Assembly (NCBI GenBank): GCA_964615375.1
Contig: CAZTOW010000030.1
Coordinates: forward strand, 54,564 to 118,563
Direction: 5' to 3'
Source of the DNA: CAZKWG01 sp964615375
GTDB lineage: Bacteria; Myxococcota_A; UBA796; CAZKWG01
DNA length: 64,000 nucleotides
Each line of letters starts with the position of its first letter. Positions within the stretch are counted from its first letter, which is position 1. Both the position numbers and the translations under genes were made by a program. Shown here in pieces: positions 57,609 to 64,000 of this stretch. The notes below the pieces were generated by a model, which ran no database searches, was not told the DNA's origin, and saw nothing but the letters and a program-made list of their open reading frames with translations.

Positions 57609-58562
57609 TCAGGGCAGCGCCACCAGCGCGTGCGTGTCCAGGCAGACCCGCCGGTCGCCATCCGAGCGCACCAGATCCGGGTCGAGCTGCGCCTGCTCCA
57701 GGCGCTTGCGCAGGCGAGAGAGGGCCTTGTACCAGAGGTTGGCGAGCTGCTCGAAGCGCCGGGTCCCGCGCCAGTGCCGGCTGGCCAGGGGCTCCCAGTC
57801 CACCCAGACCAGCTCCTCCTCGGCGCCGGAGTCCGCCTTCCTGCGCGCCTCGAGCAGCGCGCGGAGGATGAAGGCCCCGTGCCCGCGCACCAGGAACGGC
57901 GCCCCGCCCTCCGGGCTCAGCTCCACGGCGTCCTCGCGGAGCGCCAGGCGCGCGGGGAGGAAGATCCGCCCCTCGACGAGGGTGCGCGGCGTGCCGGCGG
58001 CGGGGGCGTCCACCCGGCGGGCGCGGAGCTGCCAGTCGGCGTGCTCCCAGATCTCCCCGTCCACCAGGAGGGCGGGCGGGTGGCTCGGGGAGACCAGGGT
58101 CCAGCCGACCCCGTTGCTCCACAGGTGCCAGAGCGCGCTGGCCAGCTCGCCCGTCTGCAGCGTGGGCGGGTCGCCCGGGGTCACGGTGTAGTAGGCGTCG
58201 TGGCGCAGCGCGTCGAGGCGCGACCAGCCCTCGGATCCGTCCCGGCGGCGGAGCTCGATGACGGTCAGGGTCCGCGGGACGGAGAGCGCCACCACCTCCA
58301 CGACGAAGTCGTCCAGCAGGTGGACGCGCATCCCCTCCTCCAGGGAGACCTCGTGCTCGCGGCGCTGATCGACCTTGAACCTCGTCATCAGGGCGATGAG
58401 CCAGAGCTTCTGCCCGCGGTGGCTGAGCAGGGCGTGGGCCTCGTGCAGGCGCGGGTCGTCGATTCGCGCGGGCGAGGTGGCCAGGCGCCCGAGGATGGCG
58501 CCCGGGTGGACGCGCAGGACGCGCCCGTCGGGGAGCCTCAGATCCACCCAGGGCAGGGACAT
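57609..58562 (-). CDS. FHA-like domain protein with OmpR-type winged helix
   Basis: A 317-residue protein. N-terminal ~70 residues resemble an FHA domain (LRLPDGRVLRVHPGAILGRL, DPRLHEAHALLSHRGQKLWL). The C-terminal ~90 residues resemble an OmpR/PhoB-type winged helix (LWYKALSRLRKRLEQAQLDP, VRSDGDRRVCLDTHALVAL). The middle is beta-rich and not recognised. It overlaps the kinase-SUMF1 gene by 1 bp (TGATG), so the kinase could phosphorylate a partner that this protein reads, or it could be the kinase's output regulator. Both roles are inference. Confidence 0.72.
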   Translation of the reverse strand: MSLPWVDLRLPDGRVLRVHPGAILGRLATSPARIDDPRLHEAHALLSHRGQKLWLIALMTRFKVDQRREHEVSLEEGMRVHLLDDFVVEVVALSVPRTLTVIELRRRDGSEGWSRLDALRHDAYYTVTPGDPPTLQTGELASALWHLWSNGVGWTLVSPSHPPALLVDGEIWEHADWQLRARRVDAPAAGTPRTLVEGRIFLPARLALREDAVELSPEGGAPFLVRGHGAFILRALLEARRKADSGAEEELVWVDWEPLASRHWRGTRRFEQLANLWYKALSRLRKRLEQAQLDPDLVRSDGDRRVCLDTHALVALP

Positions 58563-61084
58563 CACGGCACCTCGTAGACAGGGCGAAAGCCGAGGCTCGG
58601 CATGACCTCGCCGGGGTTGAGCGCGAGGCGCCAGCCGAGCGTGCGCTGCGGGCTGTACCAGTGGCCGCCGCGGATGATGTAGGCGGGGGCGCCGCCCTCG
58701 GGGCCCCAGGGGTCGGCGCACCAGTCCGAGCAGTTGCCGGCCATCCCGCGCACGCCGTAGGGGCTCTGATCGGCCTGGAAGCGGGGATCGTCGACGTGAA
58801 CGGGGGTGGCGTCGTGGAGCCCCCCGTGGCTGTGGCGCATGCAGCAGAAGGAAGGATCGAAGGCGCTCCCCCAGGGGTAGGCGCGCCCGTCCACCCCGCG
58901 GGCCGCCTTCTCCCACTCCAGCTCGGTGGGCAGCCGCCAGGGCCGGCCTTCGCGCGCGGCCAGCCAGGCGCAGTAGCGGGCCGCGCTGGTCCAGGGGACG
59001 TTGACCACGGGCAGCTCGGGCTCCCACAGGTGACCCTCCCGGTCGCGGGTGAGGAACCAGCGACCGTCCGGCCCCCTCCCGTAGAGCGGCGGGCCGCGCT
59101 CTCCGATGTTGGCGCCGCGCTCGTGAGGGGCGCAGCGGAGCGCCTCCTCCTCCTCGCCATGGGCGACGAGATCGTTGAGGAAGGTCACATATTCGGCGTT
59201 GGTGACGGGGTGCTCCCGGATGACGAAGCTCTCCAGCCAGCGGAGGCCGCGGGGGAGGGCGTCGTCCTCGGGGGGACCGCCCCCCGCCAGGAACCAGCCC
59301 GCGGACACCAGGCGATCCTGGGGCCCCAGGAGGCCGCGCATCATCGGTCGGACCGCGCGCGGCGCGCCCTGGGGGTCCACGCCGTCCCAGCAGGCGGCGC
59401 GGCGGATGAGGAAGGGGTAGGGGACCGGATCGCGATCCTCGGCCTCGATCACGGCGACATAGCTCCCGATGGGGAGATCGAGCCCGAGGATGGGGCAGGG
59501 GCGCGGCGGGCCCAGCGCCTCGAGGTGCAGGCGCCGGTGGCGCTCCACGCAGCGGAAGAGCCGGGCGCGGGCGCCCTCGCCCTCCACCCGAAGGTGGAGC
59601 TCGCCCCGGCCGCGCAGCCAGCCGGCGTAGCGCCCCCGATCGGCGGCGGCGAGCAACCCCTCGTGGCGGACCGCCGCGGCCTCGTCCCCGGCCTCCTCCG
59701 CCTCGACGTGGCGCGCGTGGTGCCAGTCGGCCAGCCGCTCCAGCGCCTCCGGGAGCTCCGGGCAGAGCTGCAGCGCGCCCTGGATCCGCTCGAGCATGCC
59801 CGCCTCGGCGCGCTCCGCCGCCAGGAGCGCCTCGCGGGCCTGCTCCTCGAGGGCCCAGCCGGCGTGCTTGCGCGGCTCGGGCTCCCAGCTGGCGATCCCG
59901 GAGAGCGCGTCGCGGGCCGCCGCGGTGAGCGCCGCCGAGCGCTCCCGGTGGGCGCGGGCCTCCACGGCGCGGGCCGTCGCCTGATCCAGCGTGGCCAGCG
60001 CCTGATCACGGCGCTGCTCCCCGTCCAGCCAGCGCGTCAGGTGCTCGGCGAAGACCCGGGCGCTGGCCGGGCGCCGGGCAGGATCCCGCGCCATCGCCTG
60101 CTCGCAGAGGGTGATCAGCTCGGCCGGGCGCGTGGGTCCCAGTCTGGTGAGCGGCGGGGGCGGGCCGGCGAGCACCGCGTCTCGGACCGCCTCCGGGTCC
60201 TCGCCCGCGTAGGGCGGCCTCCCCGCCAGCAGGTGATAGAGCAGCGCCCCCAGCCCGTAGACGTCGCTGTGCGGGCCGATCGCCCGCGACCGCCCGGCCG
60301 CCTGCTCAGGCGCCATGTAGGCGGGCGTGCCCAGCGTGGCGCCCGCCTGCGTGGCGAGCCCGGTGGCGACGCGGTCCGTGGAGATCGGCGCGGGCGCGGC
60401 GGCGCCCTCCACGCGGGCCAGCCCCCAGTCCATCAGGTAGACCTCCCCGAAGGCGCCGACCATGACGTTGGAGGGCTTGATGTCGCGGTGAAGCACGGCG
60501 CGGCTGTGGGCGTAGGCGAGCGCGTCGCTGGCCTGGCGCAGCGCGTCGAGGGCGCGACGGAAGGTCCAGCGGACGCCGCCGCGAGGGTCCGTCCAGCGCG
60601 CGCGCTCCCAGGGCCCCTCCGCGGCATGCAGCGCGTCCAGGATCTCGCCCAGCGTGCGGCCGCGCACCTCGGGCATGGTGTAGGCCGCTCTCCCGTCGGG
60701 CAGGCGCGCCAGCTCGTAGACCGGCAGGATGTTCGGGTGCTGGAGCTGCGCGGTGACGCGGGCCTCCTCCAGGAATCGCCGCTCGTCGGCGCCCGGGAGC
60801 GCGGCCTTCCAGACCAGCTCCCGGTGGAGCCAGCGGTCCTCCACGCGGCGCACCTCGCCCATCCCTCCCCAGCCGAGCACCATCCCCTCCCGATAGCGAT
60901 CAGCCTCGAAGGAGGGCTCCGCGGCCTCTGGGGCGCGCGCCGGCCTCGGGGCCTCGCTCAGGGCCTCCGCCAGCAGCCCGCCCACCTCGCGGATCACGTC
61001 GTCGGGGACCCCGCGCCGCGCCATGAGGCGCCGGGCGAGGAGCAGCTGCTCGTCCAGGGAGTCGTAGCTCAGATCGGGTCGCAT
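58562..61084 (-). CDS. Ser/Thr protein kinase fused to SUMF1/FGE-sulfatase-like domain
   Basis: An 840-residue protein from ATG 61084 (GGAGAGG upstream). The Hanks-type kinase (~65-370) has MVLGWGGMGEVRRVEDRWLH, Lys in VWKAAL, HRDIKPSN, DWG as LMDWGLARV, and MAPEQ. Helices (~400-540) and a C-terminal SUMF1/FGE-like domain (~590-840: WRLPTELEWEKAARGVDGRA, GMAGNCSDWCADPWGPEGG) follow. Catalytic Cys pair of genuine FGE is not evident, so it is a fold-related sensor rather than a sulfatase activator. A lone cytoplasmic-type kinase with no transmembrane segment. Coupled with the FHA-OmpR gene. Confidence 0.9.
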   Translation of the reverse strand: MRPDLSYDSLDEQLLLARRLMARRGVPDDVIREVGGLLAEALSEAPRPARAPEAAEPSFEADRYREGMVLGWGGMGEVRRVEDRWLHRELVWKAALPGADERRFLEEARVTAQLQHPNILPVYELARLPDGRAAYTMPEVRGRTLGEILDALHAAEGPWERARWTDPRGGVRWTFRRALDALRQASDALAYAHSRAVLHRDIKPSNVMVGAFGEVYLMDWGLARVEGAAAPAPISTDRVATGLATQAGATLGTPAYMAPEQAAGRSRAIGPHSDVYGLGALLYHLLAGRPPYAGEDPEAVRDAVLAGPPPPLTRLGPTRPAELITLCEQAMARDPARRPASARVFAEHLTRWLDGEQRRDQALATLDQATARAVEARAHRERSAALTAAARDALSGIASWEPEPRKHAGWALEEQAREALLAAERAEAGMLERIQGALQLCPELPEALERLADWHHARHVEAEEAGDEAAAVRHEGLLAAADRGRYAGWLRGRGELHLRVEGEGARARLFRCVERHRRLHLEALGPPRPCPILGLDLPIGSYVAVIEAEDRDPVPYPFLIRRAACWDGVDPQGAPRAVRPMMRGLLGPQDRLVSAGWFLAGGGPPEDDALPRGLRWLESFVIREHPVTNAEYVTFLNDLVAHGEEEEALRCAPHERGANIGERGPPLYGRGPDGRWFLTRDREGHLWEPELPVVNVPWTSAARYCAWLAAREGRPWRLPTELEWEKAARGVDGRAYPWGSAFDPSFCCMRHSHGGLHDATPVHVDDPRFQADQSPYGVRGMAGNCSDWCADPWGPEGGAPAYIIRGGHWYSPQRTLGWRLALNPGEVMPSLGFRPVYEVP

Positions 61085-61278
61085 CACACCTCTCCAGCAA
61101 GGAGTGGCCCGAAGCTCCCGTTTCGTGATCGACTCCTGGGCCTGACGCCGATCTGACCTCGAGCCCTTCGGACATGGAGATCCCTGCCCCGCGATGTGAT
61201 GCAGAGAGCGTTCGCCGGATGCGTCGGCGACGCCCATTGCTCGCGTGATCCCCTGCACTGGCGGGGACGGAGGCATTC

Positions 61279-61545
61279 GTGTCTGCATTGCGTGTTCTGT
61301 TGCTCCTGACCCTCACGCTCACCCTCGCGCGCCCGGCCCAGGCCGGGTGGGTGATCCCCGATCCGGTGAGCCTCACCTGCACCCCTCCCTCGGCGCGCTT
61401 CCCCGGGGTGCGCCTCTGCCTGGGCCGGCGCGGGGCCGGTCTGTGGGCGCCCGGACTGGAGCTCGCGTGGGTCTGGCCCGACCGGGTCTGGCCCGACTGG
61501 ATCGCGTCCGGCCTGCGGCGGGTTAGCTGGACCGTAGAGCGTTGA
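61279..61545 (+). CDS. Small secreted protein
   Basis: The 88-residue product starts at GTG 61279 (GGAGG upstream) and has a signal peptide (VLLLLTLTLTLARPAQA). The mature part is ~65 residues with two Cys and three Trp-Pro motifs near the end (WVWPDRVWPDWIA). Divergent from the kinase gene; its stop lies 1 bp before the next gene. Function unknown. Confidence 0.6.
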   Translation: MSALRVLLLLTLTLTLARPAQAGWVIPDPVSLTCTPPSARFPGVRLCLGRRGAGLWAPGLELAWVWPDRVWPDWIASGLRRVSWTVER

Positions 61546-61546
61546 C

Positions 61547-63043
61547 ATGCGACCTGACTTGCCCGACGTCTTCGACTTCACCTGCCCGCGCCGCTTCCTC
61601 GCCGCGCGGCGCGTCGCCATGGGCCTGAGCATCCGCGAGGTCAGCCGAAGAGCGGGCATCCGGGGCGAGACCTGGGCGCAGCAGGTGGAGAGCGGGAAGC
61701 GTCGGCTCGTCGAGCCCAACCTGGGCCGGCTCGCGCGGCTCCTCGGGCTCGATCCCGAAGAGGAGCGCTTCCTCGGGCTGCTGGCCCAGCGGGAGGAGCT
61801 GGCGCCTGGACCGCTGCGCGAGGAGCTCGATCGGCGGATCCTGGCCGCGAAGGCCGCCAGGCTGGCCGGCGGGTGGGGCGCGGGGGTGGAGGTCGGGATC
61901 CTGCGCCTGCGCTCCGAGGTGGAGACGCCCCCCGAGCCGTGGGAGCGGGCTCGCGCGGCGCAGCGGCGGGCCGAGGCCGTCCTGCGCGCCCTGCAGGACC
62001 CGCCGCGGCCTGCGGCGCGCTTCCTGGGGATCTCCCAGGCGACCAGCGCGGCCGGCTTCGCCCTCGCCGAGCGGGCGCTCGACGAGCTGGCGGAGCAGCT
62101 CCACGCGGGCTCGACCGCCGCGGAGGGTCCGCCCACCCACCTCGTGCAGCTCGAGCTCTTCCCGCTGACGCGCACGCTCTCCGGGGAGGGGCCGCCGCCC
62201 TCGGGAGGACCCATCCCCAGCGTGCAGGAGCACAGCCGGGCCAGCGCCTTCCTGCTGGCCTGGCTCGACGCGCAGCGCCTGACCATGGCCTGGCTGGCGC
62301 AGCGCCTCGGCGTGGCCCGCTCCACCGTGACCCGCGCGCTGAGCCAGCGGCGCATCGGGCCGCAGCTGGAGGAGCTCGTCTGCGCGATGATGATGGACGA
62401 AGGCGAGTTCAGCCCGGAGGACGCGGCGCTCTTCCGTCTCCTCGCCGCGCGCGAGCAGGCCCCTGCAGAGCTTCGAGACGCGCTCAGCGAGGCCATCGCC
62501 ACGCTGCGGGTGCAGACCGCGCGGAGAGAGAGCGAGGACTACAGCGAGGAGGTGCTGGGGGACTGGCGCTGCGCCGCGGTGGTGGACCTGCCGCTGCTGC
62601 TCCCCCTGCGCCCCGAGGACGTCGAGACCATCGGCGCCGCGCTGGACCCGCCCATCCCCCCGGAGGAGGCCCGCGCCGTGGTGGAGAAGCTGGTCCGCGC
62701 GCGGATGCTGCGTTGCAGCAAGGGCGGGCTCCTGCAGGCGCAGCCCTACCCCGTGTGGCTCCGGCGCCGCGTCGAGCGGGGCGGCGTGGAGGGCGCCTTC
62801 CTCGCCAACCTCCGCGCGATGCAGGCCGAGGGCGCGCGGCGCCTGGAGGCGCTGTCCCGCGGATCTGGCCCCTCGGGCGCCCGCTTCTGGACCCTCGCGC
62901 TGTGGGGAGACGCCCGGACGGTGGAGACCAGGATGGTGATGTTGGAGGCTGGTCAGCAGCGGCTGGCCTGCCTGCTCGGGGATCCGGCGGAGCGACCGGA
63001 CCGCGTCGCGCAGGTCAACCTTCAGCTCTTCCCGGCCGCATGA
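61547..63043 (+). CDS. Tandem TIGR02147/DUF4423-like HTH regulator
   Basis: A 498-residue protein with two copies of a TIGR02147-type unit. The first has FDFTCPRRFLAARRVAMGLS, IREVSRRAGIRG and LGRLARLLGLDPEEERFLGL (~10-85) and a helical domain; the second repeats this (~215-300, LAWLDAQRLTMAWLAQRLGV, STVTRALS) and a DUF4423-like C-terminal part. TIGR02147 proteins are common in myxobacteria and Fibrobacter and are thought to be transcription regulators. Two units in one chain suggests intragenic duplication. It begins 1 bp after the small secreted gene. Confidence 0.75.
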   Translation: MRPDLPDVFDFTCPRRFLAARRVAMGLSIREVSRRAGIRGETWAQQVESGKRRLVEPNLGRLARLLGLDPEEERFLGLLAQREELAPGPLREELDRRILAAKAARLAGGWGAGVEVGILRLRSEVETPPEPWERARAAQRRAEAVLRALQDPPRPAARFLGISQATSAAGFALAERALDELAEQLHAGSTAAEGPPTHLVQLELFPLTRTLSGEGPPPSGGPIPSVQEHSRASAFLLAWLDAQRLTMAWLAQRLGVARSTVTRALSQRRIGPQLEELVCAMMMDEGEFSPEDAALFRLLAAREQAPAELRDALSEAIATLRVQTARRESEDYSEEVLGDWRCAAVVDLPLLLPLRPEDVETIGAALDPPIPPEEARAVVEKLVRARMLRCSKGGLLQAQPYPVWLRRRVERGGVEGAFLANLRAMQAEGARRLEALSRGSGPSGARFWTLALWGDARTVETRMVMLEAGQQRLACLLGDPAERPDRVAQVNLQLFPAA

Positions 63044-63089
63044 TCGCGGCGCAGGCGCCGATTCAGAGAGCGTACGATGTTGTGCTCTT

Positions 63090-63124
63090 GACGTACGTGC
63101 GGCTGTGGATAAACCTCGTACGTC
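63090..63124 (+). promoter_or_regulatory. Operator-like inverted repeat before Phd-VapC pair
   Basis: GACGTAC (63090-63096) and GTACGTC (63118-63124) are perfect 7-bp arms, the second touching the ATG. TTGACG at 63088 and a GATAAA at 63108 may be the promoter. Further CGTACG motifs lie at 63071-63077. Typical for autoregulation by a toxin-antitoxin complex. Confidence 0.65.
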
Positions 63125-63376
63125 ATGGGCACACTCTTCCCCCGCACCTACACCACCTCCGCCGTCCGGGCGGACATCTACAACCTGCTCGACCGCGTCC
63201 TGGAGACGGGGGAGCCGCTGGAGATCGAGCGTAAAGGCCGAATCCTCCGCGTCGTGCTCGACCGGGAGGACGCCTGGGTGGACCGGCTCCCGCGGCGCGA
63301 GGGCGTCGTGAACGGGGACCCGGAGAGCCTGGTGAGCGTGGACTGGAGCCAGGGCTGGGAGCCGGGGCCGCTGTGA
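63125..63376 (+). CDS. Phd/YefM-like antitoxin of VapC pair
   Basis: The 83-residue protein MGTLFPRTYTTSAVRADIYN contains a Phd-type N-terminus (TYTTSAVRADIYNLLDRVLE, then PLEIERKGRILRVVL) and an acidic/Trp-rich C-terminal tail (VSVDWSQGWEPGPL) for toxin binding. It is 1 bp coupled to a PIN-domain toxin gene: GTG of the toxin overlaps its TGA. The promoter carries an inverted repeat. This is a type II toxin-antitoxin module. Confidence 0.8.
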   Translation: MGTLFPRTYTTSAVRADIYNLLDRVLETGEPLEIERKGRILRVVLDREDAWVDRLPRREGVVNGDPESLVSVDWSQGWEPGPL

Positions 63377-63753
63377 TCCACCTGGACACGCACGCGGTGG
63401 TCTGGCTCTACCAGGGGCGCACGGAGGCCTTCCCGCGCCGCCTGCTGCGCTTCATGGGCAGCCGGCGCCCGGTGGTCTCGCCCATGGTGCGGCTGGAGCT
63501 CGCGCTGCTCCAGCAGATCGGGCGGATCACGGTGAGCCCGGTGGAGATCCTGGACGCGCTGCAGGTGAGCGCCGACCTGCGCGTCGCCGAGGGCGGCTTC
63601 GAGCGCGTGGCCGCGGTCGCCACGACGCTCGCCTGGACGCGCGACCCCTTCGACCGGATGATCGCCGCGCATGCGCTGGCCGACGATCTGCCCCTGGTCA
63701 CCCGCGACGCGACGATGCTGGCCCACTGCAAGGTGGCCTGCTGGGACATCTGA
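63373..63753 (+). CDS. vapC: PIN-domain (VapC-like) toxin
   Basis: The 126-residue protein starts with GTG 63373 and reads HLDTHAVVWLYQGR, with the first acidic residue of the PIN active site in LDTH. Middle acid SPMVRLELALLQ and the third TRDPFDRMIAAHAL are also present, as is the final LVTRDATML. These four acidic positions are those of Mg2+-dependent VapC ribonucleases. Coupled with the preceding antitoxin gene. Confidence 0.88.
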   Translation: MIHLDTHAVVWLYQGRTEAFPRRLLRFMGSRRPVVSPMVRLELALLQQIGRITVSPVEILDALQVSADLRVAEGGFERVAAVATTLAWTRDPFDRMIAAHALADDLPLVTRDATMLAHCKVACWDI

Positions 63754-63780
63754 GGCCGCGCGGGGTTAAAGGCGTCGGAT

Positions 63781-64000
63781 GCCTACCATCGAATTCTTCT
63801 TCGACGTCGCGAGCCCCTACAGCTACCTGGCCAGCACGCAGGTCGACGCGGTCGGCGCCCGCGCGGGGGTCCCCGTGCGCTGGCGCCCCTTCTTGCTGGG
63901 CGGGGTCTTCAAGGCCACCAGCAACCAGCCGCCCGCGTCCACCGCGGCCCGCGGCGCGTTCGGCGCGCCCACCCTCTTCGTGGGCGACGAGATGTTCTTC
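63781..64000 (+). CDS. 2-hydroxychromene-2-carboxylate isomerase-like protein, partial and internally shortened
   Basis: The start of a DsbA-family (HCCA isomerase) protein: MPTIEFFFDVASPYSYLAST, then RWRPFLLGGVFKATSNQPP. Immediately after comes ARGAFGAPTLFVGDEMFF, which normally lies about 120 residues further on, near the C-terminus. The central helical part thus seems deleted in frame around 63925-63935. The gene runs off the right edge. Either a real deletion or an assembly join; the protein would not be active. Confidence 0.8.

Noticed and set aside
58562..61084. SUMF1 domain as formylglycine-generating enzyme for the sulfatase-fold protein at 52575
   Set aside because: The catalytic Cys pair is not evident and the sulfatase-fold protein lacks the Cys/Ser substrate residue.

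Overview
The window is very GC-rich (about 70% by eye) and gene-dense, with GTG and TTG starts, many lipoproteins with Asp/Thr/Glu- or Pro/Ala-rich linkers, eukaryote-like Ser/Thr kinases, FHA-sigma54 activators, a C-terminal Cys-Gly/hydrophobic/Arg tail like MYXO-CTERM, and a reverse transcriptase of the Mx162 (myxobacterial retron) type. Together these suggest a member of the Myxococcota. No tRNA, rRNA, CRISPR array or insertion sequence was recognised.

Layout. 1-17370 is mostly housekeeping: a Gld-like ABC exporter pair, an RNA uracil methyltransferase, a sigma-70 factor, the KH protein KhpA, an ECF sigma / anti-sigma / S41-like trio, a DUF4388-type protein, a lipoprotein-phosphohexomutase cluster, glycerol kinase, a LON-domain protein and a MYXO-CTERM-like protein. 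17378-30155 (minus strand) is a tight four-gene operon: a BRCT/helical-repeat protein, a 2108-residue WD40-HEAT protein, a wHTH-SWIM-WGR protein and, last, a retron-type reverse transcriptase. I consider this the most interesting system in the window. Its parts match what I recall of type XIII retrons (RT + ARM/HEAT + WHSWIM), but it shows no obvious room for an msr-msd RNA next to the RT.

30230-38613 holds two paralogous minus-strand modules. Each ends in a nearly identical FHA-sigma54 activator gene and begins with a small beta-rich protein preceded by the same hairpin and TCTAC-repeat leader. The genes between them are lower in GC and encode secreted or Cys-rich proteins, including a HELGH metallopeptidase. 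A 34-bp relic of the module boundary lies at 38811. 38861-51285 contains an orphan ImpE/TagJ-like gene, a sigma factor, a PRMT-like methyltransferase, a second RNA uracil methyltransferase, a di-heme peroxidase lipoprotein, a class A PBP, a Ser/Thr kinase and two poorly known genes.

51445-64000 has a YoeB-like toxin facing a convergent YefM-like antitoxin, a sulfatase-fold lipoprotein lacking the formylglycine residue, a GT39-like membrane protein, a kinase-SUMF1 / FHA-OmpR signalling pair, a tandem TIGR02147-like regulator, a Phd-VapC pair with an inverted-repeat operator, and the start of a 2-hydroxychromene-2-carboxylate isomerase that appears to lack its middle.
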